Positions 45,914 through 55,278 of a stretch of DNA of 64,000 nucleotides are shown here, piece by piece. Under the pieces are notes generated by a model that saw only the letters and a program-made list of their open reading frames with translations, did not search any database and had not been told where the DNA came from. Location of the stretch: the NCBI RefSeq assembly GCF_003627755.1, contig NZ_CP032695.1:1488001-1552000 (forward strand), written 5' to 3'. The position numbers and the translations under genes were made by a program. The first letter of the stretch is position 1. Every line of letters starts with the position of its first letter. This DNA is from Rhizobium jaguaris (lineage in GTDB: Bacteria > Pseudomonadota > Alphaproteobacteria > Rhizobiales > Rhizobiaceae).

Positions 45914-46801
45914 ATGAAATCCAGTACTGCCGGTTATGTGTTCACGCTGTTGGCGATCAGTATATTCGCCATACAGGACGGCATCTCAAAACATCTGGTG
46001 AGCGCCTATCCGCCGCTCTTCGTGGCAATGATCCGCTATTGGGCCTTCATGCTCTTTGCCGTGGCAATGGCTTCAAGGTCGCCAGACGGGTTGCGTGTCG
46101 CCGTCCACACCCGGCGGCCGCGACTGCAGATTGCACGCGGGCTTTTGCTCAGCTCCCAGATCGTCGTTGCCATCTCGTCCTTCGTCATCGTCGGCCTTGC
46201 GCGTTCGCAGGCGATTTTCTCGTCCGGACCCTTGATGGTGGCATTGTTGTCCGTGCCGATCCTCGGCGAAAAAGTCGGCTGGCGGCGCTGGCTGGCGATC
46301 TGCATCGGCTTCGTTGGCGTGCTGCTCATCTTGAAACCCGAAAGCGGCTTTTTCGACGTCCGTTTCCTGGTGCCGCTTTCAGGCGCCCTGCTGTTTTCGC
46401 TTTATGTCGTCCTCACGCGCTATGTCAGCCGTGACGACTCCGCGATGACGAGCTTTCTCTACACGGGCATCGTCGGCGCGGCTGCGATGAGCTGCATCGG
46501 ACCGTTCTTCTGGACACCGCTTGCGCCACATGACTGGATTTTCATGGGCGTGCTCTGCCTCACCGGTATGTCGAGCCACTATTTCCTCATTCGCGCCTAC
46601 GACCTTCTCGACGCGGTGGTCATCCAGCCGCTCACCTATCTGCAGCTCGTCTTTTCCGCGATCATCGGCGTATCGGTCTTCGGCGAGACACTCAATTTCT
46701 ATACGGTCGCCGGCGCCATCATCGTCGTGTCCGCGGGCATTTTCACCATTTGGCGCGAAAACGCCTTGGCACGTGCTAGTGCCAAGACGTCGAGAGCGTA
46801 G
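45914..46801 (+). CDS. EamA/DMT-superfamily transporter
   Basis: A 295-residue membrane protein with ten predicted helices in two EamA repeats. The first begins YVFTLLAISIFAIQDGISKHLV, the second LVPLSGALLFSLYVVLTRYVS; FVGVLLILKPESG and PLTYLQLVFSAIIGVSVFGE are the usual repeat ends. Such proteins export metabolites or drugs. Transcribed toward the exo cluster and separated from exoP by a shared hairpin. Confidence 0.86.
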   Translation: MKSSTAGYVFTLLAISIFAIQDGISKHLVSAYPPLFVAMIRYWAFMLFAVAMASRSPDGLRVAVHTRRPRLQIARGLLLSSQIVVAISSFVIVGLARSQAIFSSGPLMVALLSVPILGEKVGWRRWLAICIGFVGVLLILKPESGFFDVRFLVPLSGALLFSLYVVLTRYVSRDDSAMTSFLYTGIVGAAAMSCIGPFFWTPLAPHDWIFMGVLCLTGMSSHYFLIRAYDLLDAVVIQPLTYLQLVFSAIIGVSVFGETLNFYTVAGAIIVVSAGIFTIWRENALARASAKTSRA

Positions 46802-46802
46802 G

Positions 46803-46824
46803 TGGCCTTAGGTTCAAGAGGCCA
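46803..46824. terminator. Hairpin between the EamA transporter gene and exoP (convergent)
   Basis: TGGCCT (46803-46808) and AGGCCA (46819-46824) form a 6-bp stem with a 10-base loop. It lies 2 bp after the transporter stop and 10 bp past the exoP stop, so it may end both transcripts. Confidence 0.45.
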
Positions 46825-46833
46825 AATTGACCT

Positions 46834-49176
46834 TTAGGCGTCGATCTTTTCCTTCGGATGCTCCTCGGTGTAGTAGCTCGTGTATTTCTGCCGATAGCGC
46901 TCCGTGCCACCAAAATCGCTATAGCGCGACAGCTCGGACATATCCGTCTTGTTGAGAATGACGCCCAGGATGCGCGAATTGATCTGCGGCTCCTGTTCCA
47001 GAATATCCCTGACGAGATTGGTCGGTGTCGCGCCCCATTCGGCCACGAACAGAAAGGCGTCTACCTGCGGCGCGAATGCCTTGGCGTCGATGACAGGTGC
47101 CAGCGGCGCAAGGTCGACGACGACATAGTCGAACATCTTCCGTGCATTCTCCATCAGGTTCATCATCCCCTGCGAAGACAGCAGCTCGCTGGTGTGCAAC
47201 AGGTGATCGCGCAGTACCACCGGAAGAATGGCAAGTTTGGTGCGCGGATCGACCCTGACAGCGCTCGCCCAGGGCACTTCGCCGAGAACCGCCTCGATGA
47301 GGCCGGTCTGCGGCGGCGTCTTCAGCATCCGGCTCAAACCGGGATTGCGCAAGTCGGCATCGATCAGCAGCGTGCGTTTGCCGCTGCTTGCGAGCAGGGC
47401 GGCAAAATTGGCTGCCGTCGTCGACTTGCCTTCGCCGGGCAGCGCCGAGACGACGCCGATCACACGGTCGGCTCGCCCTTGCAGCATGACGTCACTGGCA
47501 AGCTTGGCGTTTCGCAGGGTTTCGGCAAATATCGAACGCGGCGCCTCGACCGAGACACGCATGATGCGTTCGAAAGCCACGCCGTTTTCGGCATCCTCTG
47601 CCGTTGCGGGCGCGACCCCAGCTTTGCGTTTGCGGCCCTTCTTCTTGTCGAATGCCCGCTGGCCAAGTAGCGGCAGATAACCCAGGAATTTAAGCCCGAG
47701 TGCTGCGCGCACATCGCCTTCGACCCGGAAGTAGCGATCACGAAATTCCTGGAGCGCGGCAAAAGCGCCGCCGGCCATCAAGCCGAGAACGATCGAAAGT
47801 GCCAGTACGAGCGTCTTTTTCGGAGCTGACGGCGCGGTCGGAACGCCGGCGGCGGAGATGACACGTGCCTTGGCGATCGGGAAGGACCGCTGCTGCGATG
47901 CCTCTTCATAGCGGCTGAGATAGGATTCATAGAGCGTCTTCAGCGCCGTCGCCTTCTGATTAAGCTCGTTCAGGTGCACCAGGGATTTATTGGCCTCGGA
48001 ATTCTTGCCGACCACGCCCTCGATGCTCTCGCGCAGCGACACCGCACGCGACTGCGCCACGTCAAATTCATTCTTGTAGCTCGCCGTCAACTGCTGGAGC
48101 TCCTGATAAATCTGCCGGGTGATATCCTCGCGCTCTGCCTTCAACGCCACGGCCTGGGGATGATCGGCGCCAAAATTCTGCGTCACGTCCTGCTCGCGCT
48201 TCTGCACTTGGAGATAGCGGGTCTTCAGATCCTGCAATACGGTGTTGTCGGTCTGGCTGGACGAGATCGTGGCGTTTTTCACCGCATTGTCCGGTCCCTG
48301 GTCGATGATCGATTTATATTGATTGTAGCGCGCCGAGGCGCTGGCGGTATCAGCCTGGGCGATGATCAGTTGCTTGTTGAGATCGGAAATCTGCTGTTCC
48401 GACATCAGCTCGCCGCCGGTCTGGGTCAAACCATTGTCCGCCTTGTATTTTTCGACATCGAGCGAAGCCTGTTGCGAACGCTGGCGCAGGTCGTTCAACC
48501 GTTCCTGCAGCCAGACTGATGCCCGCTCGGTCGCATCAAAATTGGCGTTCAACTGATCGGTAAGGTAGGCGTCGGCATAAGCAGCCGTAACCTTGGCGGC
48601 CAATTGCGGATCGGTCGAGTCGAAAGATACGGAGACGACGGAGCTGCGGGTGACACGCTCCACCTTCAGAGCGTCCTGCAATGTCGCGGCGATTTGCTGA
48701 CGTTGCGCCTCGCGCGCCTCCTCAGGAGTTAGCGGCGGCTTCGCTGGTTTGAAGGCGCTGGCGATCAGCTTCACACCGGATTTGATAAGCGCTACCGGTG
48801 ACTGCGGCGGATTCAGGATCGCGTCATTGTTGAGGAGGCCGGCCGCATCGACGACGCGCAACGCCATTTCGTTCGATTTCAGGATTTCGACAGCGCTGGC
48901 GATCTCCATATCGGCCTGTTGGCTGCTGGCTGCCGGCGGCTGGTCCTCAGCATATTTGGTCATGGTTTCGTCGAGCAATATCTGCGTTGCCGACGTATAG
49001 CTCGAAGGTGCGGTCAAGATGTAGGCGACCGCCAGCGCGACGAAAAGGACCACGCCGGCGAGGATGGTGCGAATGCGACGGGTCACGACCGCCATCAGCC
49101 GGTCGAGGTCGATGAAACCATCCTGTTCGTCCGCCTTTGGAAGAGCGCTGTGGAAGGTGAAATTCTTCTGATGCAT
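46834..49176 (-). CDS. exoP: ExoP, succinoglycan chain-length/polymerisation protein with BY-kinase domain
   Basis: A 780-residue inner membrane protein. The N-terminal Wzz domain has a helix near residues 30-50 (IRTILAGVVLFVALAVAYIL) and a long coiled-coil periplasmic part. A second helix near 445-465 (LVLALSIVLGLMAGGAFAAL) precedes the kinase: Walker A ALPGEGKSTTA, Walker A' LLIDADLRNP, Walker B YVVVDLAPL and a tyrosine-rich tail (RYRQKYTSYYTEE). It controls polymerisation and export of succinoglycan. ATG 49176 follows AAGGTGG. Last gene of the minus-strand exo operon. Confidence 0.93.
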   Translation of the reverse strand: MHQKNFTFHSALPKADEQDGFIDLDRLMAVVTRRIRTILAGVVLFVALAVAYILTAPSSYTSATQILLDETMTKYAEDQPPAASSQQADMEIASAVEILKSNEMALRVVDAAGLLNNDAILNPPQSPVALIKSGVKLIASAFKPAKPPLTPEEAREAQRQQIAATLQDALKVERVTRSSVVSVSFDSTDPQLAAKVTAAYADAYLTDQLNANFDATERASVWLQERLNDLRQRSQQASLDVEKYKADNGLTQTGGELMSEQQISDLNKQLIIAQADTASASARYNQYKSIIDQGPDNAVKNATISSSQTDNTVLQDLKTRYLQVQKREQDVTQNFGADHPQAVALKAEREDITRQIYQELQQLTASYKNEFDVAQSRAVSLRESIEGVVGKNSEANKSLVHLNELNQKATALKTLYESYLSRYEEASQQRSFPIAKARVISAAGVPTAPSAPKKTLVLALSIVLGLMAGGAFAALQEFRDRYFRVEGDVRAALGLKFLGYLPLLGQRAFDKKKGRKRKAGVAPATAEDAENGVAFERIMRVSVEAPRSIFAETLRNAKLASDVMLQGRADRVIGVVSALPGEGKSTTAANFAALLASSGKRTLLIDADLRNPGLSRMLKTPPQTGLIEAVLGEVPWASAVRVDPRTKLAILPVVLRDHLLHTSELLSSQGMMNLMENARKMFDYVVVDLAPLAPVIDAKAFAPQVDAFLFVAEWGATPTNLVRDILEQEPQINSRILGVILNKTDMSELSRYSDFGGTERYRQKYTSYYTEEHPKEKIDA

Positions 49177-49260
49177 GGCGACCACCTTGTCGGAGAAGCC
49201 CAAATAAATAACGGCTCTGGCCTGCGGCCAGCGAGGCCGCAGGCGAAAGTGTGAAGCGGC

Positions 49261-50166
49261 TTAAGCTGCGGTCATCTGCGCTTCGTGCGAGAGAACCAGG
49301 TTTCGGATCGAGTCATAGACGAGACCGCCGATATCGGTGCGCGCAAGCGCGAAGGCGACATTCGCCTCGATGAAGCCCTGCTTCGATCCGCAATCGAAAG
49401 TCTTTCCGCTATAGGCCTGGGCATGGAAGTCCTGTGTTTGCGACAGGCGCAGCATGCCGTCGGTCAGTTGGATTTCATTCCCGGCGCCGCGCTCTTGCCG
49501 CGCGAGGATGTCGAAAATCTCAGGCTGCAGAATATAGCGCCCATTAAGGTAAAAGTTAGAAGGCGCTTCCGACGGATGCGGTTTTTCAACCATTTTGGTC
49601 ACACCGAAGCCATGTCGTACCGGGGCGCCCCGACCGATGATGCCGTATTTCGAGGTCTCTTCCGGCGCACATTCCTCGACCGCGACGATATTGCCGCCGA
49701 CTTCATCATAGAGGTCCATCAACCCCGCCATGCAGCCGCGCAGGCCATGGCAGACCATGTCGGGCAGCAGCAGCGCAAACGGCTCATTGCCGATCAGGTC
49801 ACGGGCACACCAGACGGCATGACCGAGGCCAAGCGGCGCCTGCTGGCGGGTGAAGCTGATCGAACCGGCACGGGGCAGAAGACGTTCCAGTTCGGAGACC
49901 TGCTTTGTCTTGCCAGCCCTGTGCAGCGAGGAGATCAGCTCGGGTGTGTCGTCGAAATGATCTTCAATCGCCGACTTGTTGCGGCTGGTGACAAAAACGA
50001 TGTGTTCGATGCCGGCCTCGATGGCCTCATCGACGGCGTATTGCACCACCGGACGATCGACGATCGTCAGCATTTCCTTCGGCATTGCCTTGGTGGCGGG
50101 CAGGAAACGGGTTCCGTTGCCGGCGACCGGAATGATTGCTTTTCTCACAGGATGCTTAGGGTCCAT
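49261..50166 (-). CDS. exoN: ExoN, UTP-glucose-1-phosphate uridylyltransferase
   Basis: A 301-residue nucleotidyltransferase. The signature [20 protein letters not shown] lies at residues 14-33, and [20 protein letters not shown] and [21 protein letters not shown] follow as in GalU proteins. It makes UDP-glucose for the seven glucose residues of the succinoglycan unit. ATG 50166 is preferred; it is 4 bp after the exoO stop (50171). It lies between exoO and exoP as in S. meliloti. Confidence 0.93.
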   Translation of the reverse strand: MDPKHPVRKAIIPVAGNGTRFLPATKAMPKEMLTIVDRPVVQYAVDEAIEAGIEHIVFVTSRNKSAIEDHFDDTPELISSLHRAGKTKQVSELERLLPRAGSISFTRQQAPLGLGHAVWCARDLIGNEPFALLLPDMVCHGLRGCMAGLMDLYDEVGGNIVAVEECAPEETSKYGIIGRGAPVRHGFGVTKMVEKPHPSEAPSNFYLNGRYILQPEIFDILARQERGAGNEIQLTDGMLRLSQTQDFHAQAYSGKTFDCGSKQGFIEANVAFALARTDIGGLVYDSIRNLVLSHEAQMTAA

Positions 50167-50170
50167 GGCT

Positions 50171-51220
50171 CTATCCTTTATTAGAGTGAGGGCCTGCGCC
50201 CAGACTGGGGAGGGAGGAGGAGATTTGCGACGCCGCAGCCACTTCGCCGCCCCGCAGGACGGTTGCCTCACCGCCACCACGAAGAAGGGCGGCAAGACGA
50301 CGAAGACGCGCTGCGATCGGCATGCGCAAGTGACGAACCGCGCGTGGATTGCTGCAGGCAATCTTCAGCGTGTTCAGCAGGCCGCCGTCCTTGATGCTTT
50401 CGACAAGCATAAGGAAGGACAGTGTTTCTTTCAGGTTCCGTGTCCGTCGCCGCTGGGCGGCAAGGGCGGCAGCACCGAAAGGATGTTCAGCGAAAAACTT
50501 GCGGTCGGCGGCAATCATGGCTTCAACATGATCCCGCTTCAGCACCCGCGAGATCGAGCCTTCGCGAATGTAATACAGGTAGCCGGCCATCGGCTCGACC
50601 GCGCAGACGCCGCCTCTGGCCAGTGCCGAGGCGAGGAAGATGTAATCCTCTCCGATCCGGAGGGACTCATCGAAGCGCAGATGATGTTTTTCCAGGAAGG
50701 CCCGCTCGAAGATCGGCTTCATGTAGCCGAAATTATGCTCGGATTGGAAAATCATGTTCGACGCGATGAATTTCGCCAGCGTCAGCACGGGCAGGCGGGT
50801 GAGCACGGCTTCCGGAAACATCGTGCCCGCAGCCTCGGTCTCTCCCCGGATGATGTCGAGATTGTCGACTACGATCTGGGCCTCGGCTTTTTCGGCGCGT
50901 GCGATCAACCGCGCCATCCGGTCCGGGCGCAGGGCATCGTCGGAATCGAGCACGGCCACCCATCGGCCGCGGGCGGCATCGAGGCCGGCATTGCGCGCCG
51001 CAGCGGGACCGCCGTTGCGGGGCATGGCGACCAGCCGGACTCGCGGATCGGCATGGTTGCCGGCGATCGTCGGTGTGCTGTCGCTGGAACAATCGTCGAC
51101 GACGATCACCTCCATGCTGACGGCACCCTGGGCGAGCGCGCTGTCAATGGCGCGCTCCAGCGTGTCCGCGGCATTGTAGGCTGCGATGACGAAACTGACA
51201 TCAGGGATGAAATCCGTCAT
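50171..51220 (-). CDS. exoO: ExoO, succinoglycan glucosyltransferase (GT2)
   Basis: A 349-residue GT2 enzyme. [20 protein letters not shown] and [16 protein letters not shown] start the nucleotide fold; [13 protein letters not shown] is the DxD region. In S. meliloti ExoO adds the fifth sugar, a beta-1,6 glucose that begins the side chain. Identity rests on position between exoM and exoN and on family, since exoO, exoU and exoW are similar to each other. It overlaps the exoM stop by 4 bp... and shares its strand. Confidence 0.88.
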   Translation of the reverse strand: MTDFIPDVSFVIAAYNAADTLERAIDSALAQGAVSMEVIVVDDCSSDSTPTIAGNHADPRVRLVAMPRNGGPAAARNAGLDAARGRWVAVLDSDDALRPDRMARLIARAEKAEAQIVVDNLDIIRGETEAAGTMFPEAVLTRLPVLTLAKFIASNMIFQSEHNFGYMKPIFERAFLEKHHLRFDESLRIGEDYIFLASALARGGVCAVEPMAGYLYYIREGSISRVLKRDHVEAMIAADRKFFAEHPFGAAALAAQRRRTRNLKETLSFLMLVESIKDGGLLNTLKIACSNPRAVRHLRMPIAARLRRLAALLRGGGEATVLRGGEVAAASQISSSLPSLGAGPHSNKG

Positions 51221-52131
51221 TGCGGCGCCTTCTCCAAATTTCCGTATTGTTCAATTTCGCGGACACCGAAGAGGCCGCTGACCACACCTGCATGCATGAT
51301 GCCGCGCAGACCGTAGCGATGGCGCGGCACGGGGAGAGCGGCAAGAAGCGCAGCGGCGGCGAAGCAGTAGGCGGATTTGGTGCCCGCAAGCGCAATTGCC
51401 TTCCATCGGCCAAGACCGGCCGAAGTCTCCAGCAGCATGCGCCCATGCGTCTGCCCCATTCGGTACCGCCGCTTCGTAAGCCAGGCGACTGTTGCCCGTC
51501 CGTTCGGCACCGGTTCGTAGACCAGGGCATCCTTGGCATAGGCGATCCGTCCGCCGGCCTTGTGCATGTGGGTGAAGAATTCCGTATCCTCTCCACCGCT
51601 GCGCCCCAGCGCGATGTTGAAGCGGCGGCCGGCAAGGGACGGCGCGTTGCGTCGCAGCAACGCATTGCAGGTATAGCCCGTGCGGATATCGCCGGAGACC
51701 CACACCGGCAATGTCGAATGGAAATCGCCACGCCGCATCCAGGCGGGCGCCATGTTCGGGTAAACGGCGTGCACCGGACCGAGAACAGCCTCGGCCCCGC
51801 TCGTTTCCGCCGTCACCAGCAATTCCGCCAGCCAATTTTCCGACGCTGTCTCATCATCATCGATAAAGGCTATGAAATCGCCCGTCGCATGCTCGAGGCA
51901 GGCATTTCGGGCAATCGAAATATTCGAAGCAGGGCAGTGCACATAGGCAATCTCGAAGGGCACCGCTAAGCGCATGGCTTCGACACGGTCGCGCGCGCTC
52001 GGCGTCACGTCATTGTCCGCCACGATAATGCGGACGAGCGTGTCCGCTGGAACGGACAAGACCGCCAGCGACAACAATGTCTGGTCCAGTTCGACACGGC
52101 GATAGGTGCAGACGGCGATATCGATCTTCAC
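51217..52131 (-). CDS. exoM: ExoM, succinoglycan glucosyltransferase (GT2)
   Basis: A 304-residue GT2 enzyme. It starts KIDIAVCTYRRVELDQTLLS, followed by RIIVADNDVTPSARDRV and the DxD segment FIAFIDDDETASENWL (about residues 86-101). In S. meliloti ExoM adds the fourth sugar, a beta-1,4 glucose. The start is GTG 52131: the exoA stop TGA overlaps it as GTGA, which decides it over the longer frame from 52200. The C-terminus has a hydrophobic membrane-associated segment. Confidence 0.9.
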   Translation of the reverse strand: MKIDIAVCTYRRVELDQTLLSLAVLSVPADTLVRIIVADNDVTPSARDRVEAMRLAVPFEIAYVHCPASNISIARNACLEHATGDFIAFIDDDETASENWLAELLVTAETSGAEAVLGPVHAVYPNMAPAWMRRGDFHSTLPVWVSGDIRTGYTCNALLRRNAPSLAGRRFNIALGRSGGEDTEFFTHMHKAGGRIAYAKDALVYEPVPNGRATVAWLTKRRYRMGQTHGRMLLETSAGLGRWKAIALAGTKSAYCFAAAALLAALPVPRHRYGLRGIMHAGVVSGLFGVREIEQYGNLEKAPQ

Positions 52132-53153
52132 GGGGCGATGCTCCCGGTTCTGTGTGTTGGTATCACCCTGCGTCCACGGAAGCTGAGGACTTCCATCCAA
52201 AAGCCCATCGACCAGGCGAAGTGCATGACCATAGCCGAGATGGCAGCAAGCGGTCCGTACGGGTTCCGCTCACCAAGCGCGATCCAGAAGCCGTAGGCGA
52301 CGCAGGCGAAGGCCCAGAGGCCGACTGGAATCACCGCAATCCAATTCAGGATCGCCAGAAACGCGCCGACGAAGATCGGCACCACGGCCAGCGGCAACAT
52401 CTGGCGAATACTCGGCATGCTGCGATGCTTGAGGATATTGCGGGCACGACCGCGACCATAGCCGAGATACTGCCGGAAAAGCGTTGGAATGCTGGCGCGC
52501 GGATAGTAGGTCATCGCCGTCTTGTCGGTAAGCCAGATACGATATCCCGCCTTCCGCAGCCGATAGTCGAGCTCGGCATCCTCATTGTGGCTGAAGGTCT
52601 CGTCATAGCCGCCGACCGCACGGAAAGCGGCTACGCGCATCAATGCATGATGGCCATGGTCGGCCCAGTGCCCTTTGGCGCCTTCGCGATGTTTCGAACC
52701 GCCATTGCCGAGCTTTGAATTCTGAGCCACCGCCGTCGCCTTCTGGAAAGCGCTGAAGCCCATGGTACGCATGGCGACCACGACGGAATCGGCCCCTGTT
52801 GCGCTGCCCTCACGCACCAGTATCTGACAATAGTCTCCGGGGTAGTCGCCATGGGCATCGATACGAATGAAATAGTCGTAGTCGTCGCCGAAGGTTTCGA
52901 TTGCGAGATTGATCGCAGCACTTTGCAGCCGTTTCGGGTTATCGAGCAGGAGAACGCGCGGATCGGCCGCGGAGATATCCCTGACGATGTCACGGGTTTT
53001 ATCCGTGCTGCCGCCATCGGCAACCACGATCCTGGCATCCAGTTCGTCCAGCGCGGGGCTGAGCTTGGCAATCAGCGGCCCGATATGCTTCTCTTCATTG
53101 AGGCAGGGGATAACGATTAAGCAACGTGTATCCATGGATATTCCGATCGTCAT
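52128..53153 (-). CDS. exoA: ExoA, succinoglycan glucosyltransferase (GT2)
   Basis: A 341-residue membrane-attached GT2. CLIVIPCLNEEKHIGPLIAKL and RIVVADGGSTDKTRDIVRD open the fold; FIRIDAHGDYPGDY contains the DxD-type site. Two or three hydrophobic helices lie between about 250 and 320. In S. meliloti ExoA adds the second sugar, a beta-1,3 glucose onto the galactosyl lipid. ATG 53153 overlaps the exoL stop (ATGA); ATG 53135 is the alternative. Confidence 0.91.
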   Translation of the reverse strand: MTIGISMDTRCLIVIPCLNEEKHIGPLIAKLSPALDELDARIVVADGGSTDKTRDIVRDISAADPRVLLLDNPKRLQSAAINLAIETFGDDYDYFIRIDAHGDYPGDYCQILVREGSATGADSVVVAMRTMGFSAFQKATAVAQNSKLGNGGSKHREGAKGHWADHGHHALMRVAAFRAVGGYDETFSHNEDAELDYRLRKAGYRIWLTDKTAMTYYPRASIPTLFRQYLGYGRGRARNILKHRSMPSIRQMLPLAVVPIFVGAFLAILNWIAVIPVGLWAFACVAYGFWIALGERNPYGPLAAISAMVMHFAWSMGFWMEVLSFRGRRVIPTHRTGSIAP

Positions 53154-54358
53154 TGCAATCCACCTCTATTGCGATGCAGTTGTGGGAGGGCCTGTAATTC
53201 GGCGGTTTGCCCGCTGGTGCGGGTAAGAGAAGCAAGCCGCTGCACCAGGGCTTGGCAATCAGTGTGGTCAGTCATCCATTGCCTGCGATCTTGCGCAGCC
53301 AAGGCATTGACAGCGGCGAGATAGCGTTCCTCGTTCATGTTGCCCAGAAGTTCGGCGAGATGCGTGGGGTCCGCCTCTTTGAGCGTCAGTCCGATTTTGC
53401 GGCTTGTCAGGAACCGCGCGGTCTCGGTGCCATCGACGGCGATCGGCACCGCGCCATGCAGGCCGCCTTCATAAAGACGGTTCGGCAATAGCCAGCTGGA
53501 GTTCAGCCCCTCTTCGAAGAAGTCGATCGCCCAGGAGAATTGCACCTCGCCATAGATCGCCGCGAGGTCCTCGGGATTTTTGTAGGGCCCGTCGAAGCGC
53601 ATGAACGGCGCATCGCGCACGACACCATCGAAATCGCTGAATTCCGAATAGGCCGGCCGGCCACGCAAGACGATCTCAAAGCGCCCCCCCATCCGGCGGG
53701 AGAAATCGGCGAGCAATTCCAGAGATTTGCGGCAACGAAGCGCACCGAACCAGCCGATCTTCCAGGGTTCGCCATTGGACGGCAATCGAGGGGTGACCGC
53801 GATGCCAGCGTCACCGCCTTCGAGGGCCAGAACCTTATTTTCGAGAAGGACGATCGGCAGATCGAGACCGGAGCGTGAGCGGAAATAGTGCTCGACAAAA
53901 GCCGGCGAACTGGTGAGCAGCAGCGCCGCGTCCGTGCCGAAATGACGCTCCAGGCCGCGCAGAGCGCCGCCGAAGACATCTTTACGCAGCAGCAGCCGGT
54001 GAATGTCCAGGCATTCATAGACAACGGGCATATCGCCGCCGAAGATGGATTTGGCGCGCTTGGCCACAGCCAGCATTTCAAGATTGCGGCCGATGACCAC
54101 GTCCGGCTTGTCGACCGAGCGCAGCAAGCGGCGCAGTTGCAGAGCGGATTTGGCGACGGCAGCGATACGCTGGGCGAACTGCGCATCACGCGTCCGGCCG
54201 AGCTCGATCGGTTTCACACCATGGATGGCAGCCAACGCGTTGTCGTCGCGGCGAAATCCAGCAAGCGTCACCCGTGCCCCGCCCGCCTGCAGCATAAGCA
54301 CCCGCCGGCGGACGGCGGGATCGGCAAGATCATGGACGAAATACAGAATATGCAGCAT
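53150..54358 (-). CDS. exoL: ExoL, succinoglycan glucosyltransferase
   Basis: A 402-residue glycosyltransferase. It begins MLHILYFVHDLADPAVRRRV, has DVVIGRNLEMLAVAKRAKS and VYECLDIHRLLLRKDVFGG, and the GWFGALRCRKSLELL donor-site region in its second half, as in two-lobed (GT-B) enzymes. In S. meliloti ExoL adds the third sugar, a beta-1,4 glucose. ATG 54358 follows GCGGAAG and is preferred over the far upstream frame start at 54448. It sits between exoA and exoK as expected. Confidence 0.9.
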   Translation of the reverse strand: MLHILYFVHDLADPAVRRRVLMLQAGGARVTLAGFRRDDNALAAIHGVKPIELGRTRDAQFAQRIAAVAKSALQLRRLLRSVDKPDVVIGRNLEMLAVAKRAKSIFGGDMPVVYECLDIHRLLLRKDVFGGALRGLERHFGTDAALLLTSSPAFVEHYFRSRSGLDLPIVLLENKVLALEGGDAGIAVTPRLPSNGEPWKIGWFGALRCRKSLELLADFSRRMGGRFEIVLRGRPAYSEFSDFDGVVRDAPFMRFDGPYKNPEDLAAIYGEVQFSWAIDFFEEGLNSSWLLPNRLYEGGLHGAVPIAVDGTETARFLTSRKIGLTLKEADPTHLAELLGNMNEERYLAAVNALAAQDRRQWMTDHTDCQALVQRLASLTRTSGQTAELQALPQLHRNRGGLQ

Positions 54359-54465
54359 CAAAACTTCCGCTCTCGTGCCCGGCAGTGGCCAGGCGCCTCG
54401 TTTCATTCGTGTTGCATCACGGGTTCTTGCTCCGGCTGCGAAATTCACCCCGCGGCCGGAATATC

Positions 54466-55269
54466 TCAGTTCAGCTTGCAGGCGATCGATTCAGGGAATT
54501 GGCACTTGTCGCCAGTCGCCGTGAAAGCAACTCGGTCGATCTGCATGGTTGCCGGTCCGCCGCCATAGGCGAATTTGCCCATCCAGCCGCCAAACGTGTC
54601 CGAGCCCCAGAGACTGAAGAAGATCTTCTGGGCGTGCGTCGGGATCTTCGAAGGGTTGGTAACCTCCTGAACCAGCTTGCCGTTCACGTAATAACGAAGC
54701 CGATCCTTTTCCCAGACGAAGGCATAGTCGTTGAACCCTTGATCAGCGCCGCCCGCGACCGGGACAAGTTTCTCGTTGCCGCCTTTGGCGCCGATATATT
54801 GATTGACCTGAACCTGTGCGGGATTCTTGCCGAGCACTTCGAAATCGATCTCGTCGTGCGGCTTTTTGTCGGTCTCGCCGATATAGGTGAAGAAAGCCGA
54901 ATTGAGGCCGGAGCCGGTCGCGGTGCGATAACGCGCCTCATAGGTGCCATAGCCATAAGTCTTGGTCGTCTGGATCTCGCCGCAGGCGTAGTCGCGCTGG
55001 CCGGTCTTAGCTTGGGTGAACTGAAGCCGCAGCATGCCGCCGTCGACACTGACCTGCTTCTTCGACCAGGTGCAGTTCTGGAACGACCCATTGTTCCAGC
55101 CATCGGAAATATACCAGCGGCCACTGTCGATCCTGTCGAAATTGTCGACGAAAGATGTGCCGTTGGGCTTATCCTCCTGCGCAGAAGCTGCGCAAGGAAG
55201 GAGGCCGACGCTCAGGATGGCGAATGAAACAAGGCTAAGTCTTCTCGCATGGAAGATCGGTTTCGTCAT
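54466..55269 (-). CDS. exoK: ExoK, secreted endo-beta-1,3-1,4-glycanase (GH16)
   Basis: A 267-residue secreted glycoside hydrolase. A signal peptide ends at CAASAQ (about residue 31). The GH16 catalytic motif is DEIDFE at 139-144, with E140 and E144 as nucleophile and acid/base. GRWYISDGWNNGSFQNC and YGYGTYEARYRTA are family strands. ExoK cleaves nascent succinoglycan and so helps make the low-molecular-weight form. It lies 10 bp before the exoH stop... in the same minus-strand operon. Confidence 0.93.
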   Translation of the reverse strand: MTKPIFHARRLSLVSFAILSVGLLPCAASAQEDKPNGTSFVDNFDRIDSGRWYISDGWNNGSFQNCTWSKKQVSVDGGMLRLQFTQAKTGQRDYACGEIQTTKTYGYGTYEARYRTATGSGLNSAFFTYIGETDKKPHDEIDFEVLGKNPAQVQVNQYIGAKGGNEKLVPVAGGADQGFNDYAFVWEKDRLRYYVNGKLVQEVTNPSKIPTHAQKIFFSLWGSDTFGGWMGKFAYGGGPATMQIDRVAFTATGDKCQFPESIACKLN

Positions 55270-55278
55270 GTATCACCT